64,000 nucleotides of DNA, from NCBI GenBank assembly GCA_029204225.1, contig CM055095.1, positions 68,158,755 through 68,222,754 of the forward strand, read 5' to 3'. Position numbers and translations under genes: made by a program. The notes below the pieces were generated by a model that saw only the letters and a program-made list of their open reading frames with translations, did no database searches and was not told the origin of the DNA. Positions 11,384 through 23,529 of the stretch are shown one piece after another; the first letter of the stretch is position 1; each line of letters opens with the position of its first letter. This stretch comes from Diphasiastrum complanatum (Eukaryota; Streptophyta; Lycopodiopsida; Lycopodiales; Lycopodiaceae).

Positions 11384-12482
11384 TTGCTCTCAAATAGCAG
11401 AATCACCGATTCAGATTGGAGGGTCGAATTTGATATAGAAGGCTACACAATTTTTTACAAATCCCAGAAGGTTCTAGCCTTTGAAAGAAGAAGCGACTAT
11501 CTTTACGAACTCAACCACTATTACTCTTCTAATAGTCAAGCTCTTCACACAACCACTTCTGAATCAACTGATATGCTATGGCATTTCAGACTTGGCCACC
11601 TTAATCTCAATAGTATTCAGCAAATGTCTGCTCAGAGTCTAGTACAAGATCTACCTTCTGTCAACAAGCCAATTTCTCCATGCGAAAGTTGTATTATCAA
11701 CAAGCATGCTAGAAGCCCTTTCACTTCAGACTCAGTTCATACTTCCAAAAGCTTGCTTGACCTTGTACATAGCGACATTTGTGGCCCGATGTAGACTGCT
11801 TCGATCGGGAGAGTTGTCTATTTCCTAATCTTCAACGATGACTTCTCTCGAAGGACTACTACCTACTTTATGAAGAACAAATCCGAAGCGATCAAGTTCT
11901 TCAAGTAGTTGAAGGCGTTTGCAGAAAACCAAATCCAGAGGAAGATCAAGGCTCTACGCACATATGGAGGGAGAGAATATATCTCCACAGAATTCAAGGA
12001 GGAACGGAATACATCAGCAATTTACAACCAGCTGCTCACCTCAATCCAATGGCGTAGCTGAATGGAAGAATCAGACACTCATCAAAAGTGCCAAGAGCAT
12101 GTTGGCCCATGCCTCTCTTCCAAAGAAATTCTGGGCAGAAGCTGTTACTACAGCTGCCTATTTGTAGAATTGATCCATCACCAAAGCCTTGAATGGCAAG
12201 ACACCTTATGAGGTATGGACATGATCAAAACCATCACTCAAATATATTGGAGTGTTTGGATGCATCGCTTTTGCTCAGATCCCTGAAGATCTAAGAAGAA
12301 AACTGGACAACAAAAGAAGAAAAATGATTTTCATCGGCTATTCCTCAGACCACAAGGCATACAAGCTCTACAATTTGGATACTAAGAAGACATTTACCAG
12401 TAGAGATGTCATTTTTGTGGAAGACCAGTTTATCGACCACAAGGGAAAAGCTACTAATCTAGGGATCCAACCCATGGATTGA
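11384..12482 (+). pseudogene. Copia B GAG-pre-integrase and integrase
   Basis: The pre-integrase zinc finger is visible as LWHFRLGHLNLNSIQQ and CESCIINKHARSPF. It is followed by the integrase entry LLDLVHSDICGPM, where a stop occurs. The catalytic core continues in other frames, including SPQSNGVAEWKNQTL, and the C-terminal block is FGCIAFAQIPEDLRRKLD to DVIFVEDQF. At least three frame changes are present. Confidence 0.8.
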
Positions 12483-12714
12483 GCACCCAAATTCCGATCT
12501 AGGGATTCAACTGTAGAATAGTGACACTGACTCAGACAATGAGTTAGAACCTCAACGAGTCAACTCATATCAAAGGACTGTTGCTCAACCCAGAAGGTCG
12601 AACAGGTACAGATAGCCTCCATCCAAATTTATTGATGATCCGGCCTGCTACTTTGTGTAGGAACCGACCACCGTTTCTGATTTTATGTGTACACTTGATG
12701 CTGACTAGTGGAAT

Positions 12715-14205
12715 GTAGCGATGGACATCGAGTTCAATTCTCTAATGGAAACATGGACAGTCATTGGGCTACCAAAGGACCGAAATCCAATTCCATGCAA
12801 ATGGATATTGAAGGTGAAGTATGACGCTTAAATCATTACAAGGCCAGGACTAGTCGCCAAAGGCTTTTCCCAGTTTCCAGATTTGGACTATTTTGAAACC
12901 TTGAGCCCAGTTGTCAAACATGCTTCGATCCGTCTACTCCTCTCCTTTGCAGCTACAACAGATCTTGAGGTCCACCATATGGATGTCCAGACCGCTTTTC
13001 TCAACAGAATCATCAAAGAGAAAATCTATATGACACAACCAGAAGGATATGAACTCAATGACAAGCAAAAACACTTTGTATATAAAATCTACAAGGCACT
13101 CTACGGGCTGAAAAAATCACCCAGAGCCTGGTTCCAAAAAATCAACGCATTTTTTTATCGAGAATGGTTTTATTTCAAACTCGGTAGACTCGAATGTTTA
13201 CTTCAAGTATGTATCAGATTACTTCATCATCATCACTCTCTATGTAGATGATACACTCCTATTCACTAACAATCTGAATTTGATGAAGAAAACGAAATAC
13301 ATGCTAGCCCAGGAATACAAGATGACTATTGACATGGGTCCAGCCCACTATTGTCTCGGAATCTAGATCCAACGAGATCGTCTTAGTAGACTGATTTTCA
13401 TCAGTCAGCAACGATGTTTAACAATGTGTTGAAAAAGTATGGAATGGCCAACTGCAAACCAAGTCACCTTCCACTCGACCTTGAACTAAATCAAAGGAAC
13501 AGTCTCCTCAAACTGAGGCCAGAAAGGAGGAAATGAAGTGATACCCGTTTCAATCCATCATCGGCTCACTAATGTATGCAATGGTCTGCACGCGACCAGA
13601 CCTTGCATATTCGATCAGTACACTCAGCTAGTTCCTATCAAATCCAGGTTTAACTCATTGGAAGGCACTAACAAAGGTCATGAAGTACATCCAAGCAACG
13701 AAAACTCTCAGCATCTGCTATGGAGGCAACGAAACTGCCAACATTCTTGAACCCTACACAAATGCGGATTGGGCCAAAGATGTCGATTCTAGAAAATCAA
13801 CTTTTGGATTTGTATTTTTATACAACCAAGGACCAATCTCATGGAACAGTCAGAAGCAGACTTCAGTTGCATTATCATCAATGAAATTTGAATACATAGC
13901 TGCCACAAATGCAACCAAAGAGACGATCTGACTAAGACAATTGCTTGCAGACATCAACCTTGCACAAACACTTCTTACAACAATATATTGTGACAATTCA
14001 TCAAAGCACAATAGCGCTATCTCTCAATCCGAGATTTCACTCTCGAAGCAAACATATTGAAATCAGGTATCATCACCTTAGATAGAAAGTGCATAGCAAG
14101 GAAGTAGCATTGGTTTTCTGCAGAACAAGCTACATGGCAGCAGATTACTTCACAAAGGCTCTATCAAAGGAGCAACATCTAGATTTAATGATATGTTAAA
14201 TATGA
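12715..14205 (+). pseudogene. Copia B reverse transcriptase and RNase H
   Basis: RT blocks are recognisable as PCKWILKVKYDA, ASIRLLLSFAATTDLEVHHMDVQTAFLN, ALYGLKKSPRAWF and the catalytic YVDDTLLF near 13.24 kb. RNase H follows with NADWAKDVDSRKSTFGF and a DNSS block, ending ADYFTKALSKEQH. Several frameshifts and stops interrupt it. Confidence 0.85.
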
Positions 14206-14241
14206 AGATCAAAGTTTTTAAGGATACACATTAAGGGGGAG

Positions 14242-16088
14242 TGTTAGATTTCTTATGTTCATCCTTAACAAATCGTTCAATTAATGAGCATCCTGAAAAC
14301 AGTCGAAGGTTAAAACCTTCACATTTTTTACTCTTCCATTTTGTGCCTTAAACATTTTTTAGGCACCGTAATGCTAACAAAGTCCATTGGTAATGGTAAT
14401 GCTAACAGAGTCCATTGGTTTTTGCTTTGGGTATTTTGGAAAATTATGAGATATAGATCTGGATCCCAAAAGGGTATCTCATTATTCACAAAATCTAGAG
14501 ACCCTTAAATCTATTTCTCTATTATTTTAAACCTCTACCTTTTAGAAATTTCTTAAATAGAAGACAATTGGATTGACATTCATATAATTCCTTCCAGTGT
14601 AGAACTATGTTCTGAAGGACTGATTATAATTATATGAAATGATACTTCCATACAAGGGTGAACATAGCTCAGAATCTATTGATGTTTTCAATTGATTAAG
14701 TGGAATTTAGATTTTCTAAACCCAAATGTTTATCTAGACTTGATAGTTGATTATTGAGATGTAATATTTCTATCACTCGGGATAAGATATTCTATGATTT
14801 TGAGGAAAAAGTCTAGTTTGTCATAGTATTGAATATTAATTACTAACTTTTTCAAATCTTTGATATCTTATACGTTGTCTCCTGAGAACTTTTTAATTGA
14901 AATCATGGATTTTTTTTAAAAAAAATGGGAGAAGAAAATATAGGAATAAGACTTTCGATGAATCAGCCAGTTGCATAGATTTTTGAGATAAAAATCCATT
15001 ATTTTTGCAAAGGTAGAACTATCCAATTGATATAAAAGAACCTTCTAGTGATTGTTTTGAATAATCTGGAACTAGAGGAGTTTTGGGGTTTTGAGCTATG
15101 GGACATTCAGGAATATGGGAAGTAGTGGTAAAGATTAAATTAAGGTTCATTGATGGGTTTACCAAGTACCATTTTGTTATGGATTGGATCAGTGGAATAA
15201 AGCTTTAATTTTAACTTTATGTCCAAATATGTCTATATAAGTTAGCCTAATCTTGGTTTGTACATTGAGATCTATAGTAGGCTGATTGGTTGAAGAAATT
15301 TTGTTAATAAGAGTTACAAGGTTGGAAAACTTGTGTTGTGGAGTTATTCATTTCAGAGATTTCCCAGATATGTTATTTACTCATGAGAAATAGAGTTTGT
15401 TTGTACCTGAGTTGCAAGATTCTCATTGAGTCATGTGAGTAACATATGCGGATTATGGATATTTCCAGTTTATAGCCTATGTTTATGTATAGAACATAGT
15501 TGGATATGTTACTTATGCACATCCTAATCTTGCGGATCTGCTACGTGTTTCCTATGTACCGAGTTTATATCATATACTTAAACTAGTCAATGTGCATAGA
15601 CATATGAACAAGTAATGTGTGGAACAATTACTTGCAAGTTAATGTATCTTTCGGTGGAAAGGATAAACCATTAACTTATTGATGACTTGGATGTTAATCT
15701 AAACGTGGTATTATTCCGGAAAATATGAATTTAATACCTAGACATTTAAGATTTTTGAATCATTTACAATGACTTGAGTATATGGGTTACTGCTGTTTAG
15801 AAGTTAATTGGTTGGACAAGTAGTGTGAAGAAAATTCACTGGGAACTGTTTATATTGATCTATATTGCTTATAAGACACATGATTTGTGAGTCATCAAGA
15901 TTCATCTATGAGAATTGTGTGCAGATAATATAGAAGATTCTTGATATAGAACATTTCTTGAAAGAGAATATCTTAAGTTATTGACTGTATCCTAGTGAGG
16001 TCTATTGGATCTCAGAGTGTACTAATATCAAGGATAATCATTGAATTCAGTAGAACTTTGTAATCTCTAGTTGTTGTTCCAGGTGATT
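14242..16088. other. Presumed copia B 3' LTR and AT-rich DNA
   Basis: The first part begins TGTTAGATTTC straight after the polypurine tract and is presumably the 3' LTR. The remainder is AT-rich with no ORF of note. I could not place the LTR end. Confidence 0.4.
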
Positions 16089-16404
16089 GTGTAAAATTGT
16101 ATAGACCAAATTGACCAAGAAATAAAGGCTATCCAATCTTCCATTCTTTTTGTATGAAGCATATTTTGAATATTAGAGCTTATTACTCCGATGAAATATG
16201 AGTGCATATATCATTGCCTGAAGACAAGAAATGAAACTGTAGATCAATGCTAACATTTTGATGTGCAGGTTCTAGAAATAGAATCTAATGATGAACCATT
16301 TTATGGCATGACTCCTAACCTTTTCTTAAGGGTATGTGCAGGTACTAAGAAGAGTACCTAAAGAATGAACTAAAGAAGCTTCTTAAAGCTTAAAGATGGT
16401 ACCT
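16089..16404 (+). repeat. Left inverted arm (LTR-like)
   Basis: Reads TGTAAAATTGTATAGACC at its start and GATGGTACCTG at its end. It is the reverse complement of the right arm over about 315 bases, with small differences. Confidence 0.75.
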
Positions 16405-16424
16405 GAAGAAGGCTTTTTCCAAAT

Positions 16425-16500
16425 TCTATAAAGAAGGCTCAATCGAGTCTATAAAGAAGGCTCAATCGAGTCTATAAAGAAGACTCAATCGAGTCTATAA
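16425..16500 (+). repeat. 23-bp tandem repeat
   Basis: Three copies of a unit starting TCTATAAAGAAGG and ending TCAATCGAG, plus a partial fourth. The repeat begins just inside the left arm and abuts the H3 fragment. Confidence 0.9.
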
Positions 16501-16515
16501 ATATTTGGAGATGGC

Positions 16516-16758
16516 CAGGTTTTTGAGGATTAATGTCTTTTGGCAGTGCATGGTAAGCATGTTATCATCATGCCTAAAGATTTCGTTATTCTCAAACGTC
16601 TTCGAGACCAGTATTCAAGTCTTCATGTAGATAACACCAACACCTCCAAAGACCTGCCTCTGGATAGAACTGCCTTGCCAACTACCTCTAGGAGGAAAAG
16701 GAAGCAGGCTGTTCTTAAGAAAGCTGGATCTCGTAGGCCAGCCTTCCTCGTAAGGTAA
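16516..16758 (+). pseudogene. Histone H3 C-terminal fragment with extended tail
   Basis: The frame from 16,516 reads VFED, a stop, then LLAVHGKHVIIMPKDFVILKR. It aligns without gaps to the last ~30 residues of histone H3 (loop 2, helix alpha-3, IMPKD motif). Upstream helices are absent. A CCAG before GTTTTTGAGGAT could be an old splice acceptor. Beyond the usual H3 end the frame carries on with a basic Ser/Thr/Lys/Arg tail to a stop at 16,758. A second frame then gives an acidic Ser-Glu-rich stretch (SFESDCDSESESPSPP) to 16,960. It is either a captured histone exon or a histone-fold protein of an element. The in-frame stop argues that it is now dead. Confidence 0.7.
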
Positions 16759-17159
16759 TCCTTGAAAAGCGACCCTAGATCGTTCTGTCCTTTGAATCAG
16801 ATTGTGATTCAGAATCAGAATCTCCATCTCCTCCACGTGTTATCCGTCCTGCTCCTCAGAAGGTTTCTTCACCAAAGGTGGAGATTACCCAAGAGGAGTT
16901 TGATAAGATAACTAAAAAATCTATTAGTATTGTTGGGGCATCAGAATCACGTACATAACCTTTTTGTTAGAATACCATACAATCCCAATCAATGTTTTTT
17001 TTATTCTGACCATTACAATCAATATGAGGCTTATTTAGGGAATAAAATTGATTTGCTCGGAAATCATTTTGACTTTTTCCTTCTAGATTCCAATAGAAGT
17101 TGTAGATTAGGTGTCAAATTTTGTATAGAGCTAAAAGTAAATCTTCAAAAATCATAGAC

Positions 17160-17930
17160 TTTTTCATGGGTGCTATGAAGGCAAAAGAGGCCAATTTTGA
17201 AAAGGCTGTATATTTCATCGATTGTAGTCATGTGGCCAAATTCTACTTGATTCCATACGAGAATAAGTAAGCTTTGCTATATGCTGTTGATTCCTTTTAT
17301 TTTAATCATTATACTCATGTCATAATAGATTCTAATTTTCATTTTGCTTGTTGCAGTTGACATTGGAGCTTGAATATTCTTTCAATAAAAATAAATGAGA
17401 GAGTATCAAATTTTCTATGTGTAAAAATAAACTCAGCTGAAGATACACATAGACTTCATGATGTCATCCGTGAAATACCAACAACGACGACTTCTATTGG
17501 AGAAATAACAATTAGATCTCTCAAGATATATACAATTTATCTCTGATATGTATCTTTTTATTTTTTAAATCTATCGTCATAGTAGCATGAATCAATTATG
17601 TCTTATTATCAATAAGTTTTGTTGAATATTTGCAGTGTGTACAACAAAAGGATGTTTTAGTTTGTGCTTGGTTCATCTTGTACAAAACAAAGCTACTTTT
17701 TGAGTGGTACAATCTAAAATTTGTAGATATTGAAAAGGTAAAATTTTGTTTATTTGTTATTCTATTGACAAAAAATTATTTTTGTTAGTGTGATTATTAG
17801 TTATTTACTCATTTACCTGCTTTGTGATGACAGTTCACTCTTGAGTCGTACACTTGTGACGATGTATATAGATTGTGGCAAGAGTTGATCAAAACTTTTG
17901 TACAAAGTGACGTAGCTTTTGTGCCAGGTA
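17160..17930 (+). pseudogene. Captured spliced-gene fragments of unknown identity
   Basis: Two short coding-like stretches show intron-type borders. The first (EANFEKAVYFIDCSHVAKF) ends in a GTAAGC donor near 17,268, with a TTGCAG acceptor about 90 bases on. The second (CVQQKDVLVCAWFILYKTK) runs to a GTAAAA donor near 17,738 and resumes after GATGACAG at about 17,833 with FTLESYTCDDVYRLWQEL. I do not recognise the protein. The pattern suggests genomic rather than cDNA capture. Confidence 0.4.
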
Positions 17931-18244
17931 CCATCTTTAAGCTTTAAGAAGCTTCTTTATTTCATTCTTCAGGTACTCTTCTTAGTACCTGCACATACCC
18001 TTAAGAAAAGGTTAGGAGTCATGCCATAAAATGGTTTATCATTAGATTCTATTTCTAGAACCTGCACATCAAACTGTTAGTATTGATCTACAGTTTCATT
18101 TCTTGTCTTCAGGTAATGATACCTGCACTCATACTCACCAGTTATAGTAATAAGCTCTAATATTGAAAATATGTTTCATACAAAAAGAATGGAAGATTGG
18201 ATAGCCTTTATTTCTTGGTCAATTTGGTCTATACAATTTTACAC
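17925..18244 (-). repeat. Right inverted arm, probable 3' LTR of the chromovirus
   Basis: On the minus strand it begins TGTAAAATTG just after GTCGAAGGGG, which fits a polypurine tract. It pairs with the left arm. Confidence 0.65.
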
Positions 18245-19714
18245 CCCTTCGACGTCTTAAGCGTTGTCCCCAACGAACATTTCTCAAATAAACATTTAAA
18301 ATTTCTAGATATTCTTGGAAGAATTCTTCTTCCATCCATCTTTCATCCGTAGTAGGATAGTTTTTAAACTTGAGGAGGTATAATGTAGAGGTTATTCCCT
18401 TTCTTCCAGTTCTTGTCTTCTGCATCAAGATATGTTCAGGTTGAAGGATTTCTTCGGTTCCTTGAACTTCTAGAGGTTCAAAATCTGTACATCCTTCAGG
18501 TTCTGGACCATTGAATTTCTTTAGCAAGCTTACATGGGATTTGTTATGGATTTTCCAAGTCAAGTCAAGTTCACATGTAACCTCATTGATTACTTTCTTG
18601 ACTTTAAACGGTCCATAATACTTCTGGGCTAGTTTTGGGTAGAGTTTCATGTTGCCCTTCTTTTTCCTGAGCCTTTTTTTTTCAAATTTTAGGAGAACTA
18701 GTTCTCTTTCTTCGTACTTGATTGCCCTCCGACGCATATTTGCACTTTTCTGCTATTTTTGTTGTGCACTTGCGATGGATTGCTGAACCTTAAAAAAGGT
18801 GTCTTGATAATCCTGCACAAATTCATCTAAAGCAAATACCTTTTCTTTAGTCCTTAATATAGGAGGCACAATAGGTTCTCCATACATTACTTCGAAAGGC
18901 GCTTTACCAGTAGAAGAATGAACTGTGTTATTGTAAGCAAATTCTAGAATAGGGAGATAGTGTTCCCATTGAGCCTTTTGACCACTTATATAATTTCTCA
19001 ACAAGTCTATGATGGTTCAATTAGTAATTTCACTTTGACCATCAGTTTGGGGGTGGATGGAGGAAGAGAATTTAAGGGTTGTCCCCAGGTTATCAAAAAG
19101 GGCTCTCCAAAAGTTTCTAGTAGATATTGTATCTCAATCAGATACTATACTCTTGGGTAGTCCATGCAACCTAAAGATATGACGGATAAACAAATGAGCA
19201 GCTTCAGGTCCCTTAGGCTTTTTCTTATAGGGAATAAAATGAGCTTGTTTGCTAAATCTATCAATGATAGTCCGTATCATCTCATTCCCATTTTTGGTTT
19301 TAGGGAACCCAGAAACAAAGCCCATGGTAACATGTTCCCAGGGACCTTTAGGAAAAGGCAAGGGATGAAGTAATCCTGGTTTTTTTAATCCTCACTCATC
19401 TTTATTGTGTTGACATACTAGACATGCATTTATAAAATGCCTTGTGTCTCGATGCATGGTAGGCCAATAAAAGAATCTTTTTAGAGCTTCCAGAGTTGAA
19501 GGAATTTCCCTATGTCCTGCATAGGGTGGACTATGGGTTTCTTGAAGGATCTTGGTTCTAAATGCTATGGGAATACATAGCTTATCTTCTTTGAATAAAT
19601 ATCCTTATTTCAAAACATAGTCATTTTGATTTCTTTTCAGTATTTCAAAGATATGCTAGAAGTCTGAATCACTAGCATACATACTTTTCATAGAAAGAAA
19701 ATCTTCATGATATG
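18219..19714 (-). pseudogene. Ty3/gypsy chromovirus: zinc finger, integrase, chromodomain
   Basis: Read on the minus strand from 19,714. The RNase H/integrase linker and the H2C2 finger (THSPPYAGHREIPST, ACLVCQHNKDE) come first. The integrase core follows with MGFVSGFPKTKNGNEMIRTI and HPQTDGQSEITN, then a long C-terminal part ending in a chromodomain (LYLLKFKNYPTTDERWMEE). Chromodomains direct integration to marked chromatin in this clade. Stops at the H2C2/integrase junction, near 19.0 kb and near 18.75 kb break the frame. The upstream part of the element is cut off by the copia inserted at 19,720. Confidence 0.88.
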
Positions 19715-19719
19715 CTAGG

Positions 19720-20537
19720 TGTTGATTTCACACGTGTGGACTATCCACAACATGTCCTTGTGATCTCCTAAGGTGTGTAGATAGACCAAGATCAAGACTA
19801 GATTGAGATTCAAGATCTATCTTTGATTCTATGGCAAATACACACTACTACATGCATTCAATCACTTCCAACTCTCACTCACACGTGTGGGGAGTGTTCC
19901 AAAATAATCTAAGTAAAAACAAGCTGCTCTCCTTGGGTAGAGAGAGAAAATCATCATGAGCTCTTGGGTAGAGAGAAAGCTAGAAAACCGTTTACTCACA
20001 AAATCCAATCAATCTCAAAATCAATCAGATCCAAATGAGTACAATGATACTAATAGATCCATGAGCTACCACAATGCTCAATCATGATTGGACCACACTT
20101 TTTCCACCTCTTCATCCTATTGAACCATTGATCCATTCACCTCTAAATTCTATTGGACCATTTTCAAGCATATCTCAAATTCTATTGGACCACTCATGGT
20201 TCCACCTCTAAATCCTATTGGACCTCTTAAACCTCATCAAACAAAAGCATTACACTTGTCTACACTCTAATTGGCTCGAGATTGGCCTCCTACTCTATTT
20301 TGACTCAATAGTGGCATTACAATTGGAAATGGATAATTTGCCATCTATGCCAAATTTGACACCCTATCAACATCCTACACCTAGATGCTTGATACAAAAA
20401 ACATAATACCCCTATATCTAATATTTTTAATTTAATTCACAATTCTCCAGACATGGGAACATCCTCCACACATGTGAGATTCACTTACAAACTTCTTTCA
20501 TAAACATACCAAACAAGATTTTTTCCAATTTCTCACA
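19720..20537 (-). repeat. 3' LTR of copia A second copy
   Basis: Reverse complement of the LTR at 7535-8351, TG to CA, preceded on its own strand by TTTTTTGAGGAGGAG. Confidence 0.9.
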
Positions 20538-20783
20538 CTCCTCCTCAAAAAATAACTTGGAAAGGTACTAGATCACTTGAGAAGTTTGTAGATCTTTTTA
20601 AGTGGATTCTTTGGTATGCATAAGAAGTGAAGATCAGCCAAGGGATCCATCATAGCAGCACCCTCACCATATCCATGATAAGATCTCTTTGGTAGAGATC
20701 TCTTGCTAATGCCTTTGAAGAGTGCTCCACCAATATGCCACTATGATCATGGGCTTCCTCCATGCTTGATGATGATCTTTGCT

Positions 20784-21309
20784 TTAAAAATTACACTTGC
20801 ATGATAGATGCACCATAAATAGAGAAATTTGAGGCTTCCAAGCCTCATAAGGATCATGGAAATCAAGATCATAAGATGTGAAACAATGATAATTATCAAG
20901 ATTATGCTTTCTAGCTTGACTAGTCCACATACAATGAACTATATCCATTATGGATCTAATCTTGATATCAAAGACTATCTTGATCTTTTTTAGGCTACTT
21001 ACTCTCTCAAGGATGTAAGTGTCCACTTTGGATGCTTCACTTAATCTCAAGAGGAGTTTACAATTTGCCTCAAAACATGTGAACATGATTTTCAAAAAAG
21101 TGAGTACCAAGTTCAATCTTGTTCTTACTAGAACCAAGAGCATACTTTTGACAATACAATATCTTGCTTTCAAAAAATATTGGAAACATATCTAAGTCAA
21201 TAATGACAAGAAACATGTCCATATCATAAGCATCATACAAAACTAGTATAGCTTTTCTTGAACTTTGAGATCCAAAAAAGTCAATGAAGCAAGATAGCAT
21301 ATCAAGCAA
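20784..21309 (-). pseudogene. Unknown ORF of copia family A, frameshifted copy
   Basis: Two overlapping minus-strand frames (21,309-21,070 and 21,173-20,784) together correspond to the 215-aa ORF at 6764-7411, with most residues the same. A frameshift near 21.1 kb separates them. Confidence 0.6.
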
Positions 21310-21464
21310 AGGAAGAGAAGCATATATGAATGTGTTGTAGTAGATACAACATGAAAGATGCCCCTATTTGCATTGTAAGGTGAGCCATAAAGACTCGGCC
21401 ATGCATCTTGAAGATCTTCTTGAAATCATATGAAGAAAAAACTCCTCCTCACACCTCGGCCCCA

Positions 21465-21860
21465 CTATAACTTGAATACCTTCAAAAAGATAACTTGTGA
21501 TGCTTCTTGAGAAAACTTGATCTCGGCCACTTCCAAGATTGAATCTTCATGCAATATGACATCTCTATTCATGATCACATTTGAAATAGAGAGTGTAAAT
21601 ACACTAAAGGCCTCCTTGATGGATGAGTATCCAATCATGATCCATGAGCTTGGATCATCCTTCCTCCTTGTTTCCAAGGGAATATGTGCAAAGCAAGCAC
21701 TACCAAGTTCATTAAGGTGATCAACATTAGGCTTCATCTTGAATAAAACTTCATATGGTGCTATTCCTTCAAGAGCTCCAATACTCCTCAAAGCTTTGAT
21801 CTTCAATGAGAATTTCTTCTCAACATATGCTTTGAATAATAAGGAATAATCATACACCAT
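21465..21860 (-). pseudogene. Copia integrase C-terminal remnant
   Basis: Matches the integrase end in copy A (LKIKALRSIGALEGIAPYEVLF onward, SWIMIGYSSIKEAF, NRDVILHEDS). It is truncated at its N-terminus exactly where the next LTR begins. Confidence 0.8.
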
Positions 21861-21862
21861 AG

Positions 21863-22542
21863 TGTAAAAATTATAGCAAATAAGGATCCTAAAACACTTG
21901 AAATGACGAGGGAAACAATAGATTATGATCTCATAAGATTAGCACAAGTTGAACCATCAAAATCCATCAAAAATCTATGCTTGAACCTCACTAAATGGCC
22001 CAAATCCTTGAAGAAGGCTTCACACGTGTGAAAGTATGGCCTTCCACAGTCTGAGTACTGTACAACAGACCTACATTCAATCCTATAATCATTAGTAATC
22101 ACAAGAACTCAAACAATTATGAACATAGAGAGCAATTGCACCATTATGAGAGAAAAATCATGAAATTGCTTGATTGATTTTGGAGATATCATCACCTATA
22201 TATACATGATCCATCACGGTTTTGGGCAGGTATGAGTAGCCCTAAACCTATCCCAAATTCTAATTTTGGTGGATCTTTCATCCCTACCAAATTAGGGTTG
22301 GAATCTTGGAGATCCCGCAACAATGCAAAAACTACCAAAAATAGCTCCTATTTTTTCTCTCTTGTATCTAAGCATAATTTGGACTCATTCCAAAGGTTCT
22401 AACACTTAGGTCTACTTGAGAACATCCTTATGAATGGAATCCTATGCTTTTTGGCACGTGTGACAAGCCACATCATGACCATCTAACTATTTACAAGTCA
22501 TATGACCAAAACTAGTCAAGCTAAAATTGTGAATTTTTAACA
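21863..22542 (-). repeat. LTR of a second minus-strand copia
   Basis: 680 bp with TG and CA ends (TGTTAAAAATTCACAA at the start on the minus strand), directly after the purine run GTGAGGAGGAG. It is the 3' LTR of the coding region at 22,557-23,523. Confidence 0.75.
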
Positions 22543-22556
22543 CTCCTCCTCACTAT

Positions 22557-23523
22557 CTAGCTTGGTTCAATCATTGATTTACTAATCACTCCAAGTGATG
22601 ATCTGAACTTCATAAAAGATGTCTTTTGAAGTGTTTTAGTAAGTAGATCAACTACACATTCATTGCTTGGAACATGCTCCAAAGCAATCTCCTTGGCTTG
22701 CACCATTTCTCTCACAAAGTGATGGCATATCACAATGTGCTTAGACCTTGCATGGAAGATTGGGTTAGATGCAAGGTGTTGGGCTGATATATTGTCATTG
22801 TAGATGATTGGTGCCTCCTCTGAATCCATGATCTTTAGCTCCACCAATAATCTCTTGATCCAAAGTACCTCCTTTGTAGTGGTTGTCAAAGCTTTGTACT
22901 CGGCCTCGGTTGAAGATAGAGATATAGTTTCTTGCTTTTTTGAAAGCCATGAAACCAAACCTTCTCCTATGAAAGTTGAATAGGCACTTGCTAATTTTGT
23001 ATCCCTCTTGTCCCCTGCAAAATCTGAATCACTAAATGCATGAAGGTTAATCACATCTCCTCTATATAGAATTCCAAAATCTAGTGTACCCGAGATGTAT
23101 CTTAGAATCCTCTTAGCTTTTTTCCAATGAATATTCAATGGCTTTTGCATGGATTGGCTCAACCTACAGATCTGGTCTAGTTATAGTGATCCACATTAAG
23201 GAGCCTATAAGTTGCCTAAACAAAGTGATGTCCATGAAGGATCTTTCATCATCTTCATTTGACACTTTTACATCTTGCTCCATTGGTGTGTCAACACTTT
23301 TGCATACTTCCATCTTAAACTTCTTCAAAAGACTTTGAGCATAGTTTACTTGACTTATAAAGATAAAATCAGACCCTCTAAGTACCTCTATGCCTAAGAT
23401 GAAGTGAAGACACCCTAGATCTACCATTTTGAACTCTAAGGATAGATCTATCTTGATTTTTTCAATACCATCAACACTATTTCCACTAATGATGATGTCA
23501 TCTACATAAATGAGTAAAAGTAC
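22557..23523 (-). pseudogene. Copia RT end and RNase H, minus strand
   Basis: RT is visible from the catalytic YVDD (about 23,497-23,508), through DLGCLHFILGIEVLRG and LIGSLMWITITRPDL. A stop follows near 23,163, then RNase H (AFSDSDFAGDKRDTKLASA, SLSSTEAEYKAL, YNDNISAQHLASNP, ending VDLLTKTLQKTSFM). The RNase H frame of 201 codons is intact. The N-terminal RT, integrase and gag are missing. Confidence 0.85.
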
Positions 23524-23529
23524 AATACC

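Larger units (their letters stand above)
10258..14241 (+). mobile_element. Nearly full-length decayed copia element (copy B)
   Basis: Domains run in copia order on the plus strand: gag, zinc knuckle, protease, GAG-pre-integrase, integrase, RT, RNase H, then the polypurine tract TTAAGGGGGA (14,231-14,240). The reading frame is broken by many stops and shifts, so the element is dead. The 3' LTR should start with TGTTAGATTTC at 14,242; its end and the 5' LTR are not resolved. A related gag/protease fragment lies at 56.5-56.9 kb. Confidence 0.88.
16089..18244. mobile_element. Inverted pair of LTR-like arms enclosing gene fragments
   Basis: A left arm (16,089-16,404) and a right arm (17,925-18,244) are reverse complements of each other with modest divergence. 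The right arm begins, on the minus strand, with TGTAAAATTG immediately after a purine run that follows the chromovirus stop codon. It therefore looks like that element's 3' LTR. The 1.5 kb between the arms contains a 23-bp tandem repeat, a histone H3 fragment and two AT-rich segments with canonical intron borders. Confidence 0.65.
19720..21862 (-). mobile_element. Copia family A, second copy, minus strand (truncated)
   Basis: It has a full 818-bp 3' LTR, a polypurine tract, the unknown ORF (frameshifted) and the integrase C-terminal remnant, all matching 6,210-8,351 of copy A. RT and RNase H are absent here too. It has been cut at 21,862 by another copia LTR, so gag and the 5' LTR are not seen. 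The outer flank is CTAGG (19,715-19,719), inside the chromovirus. Confidence 0.88.
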
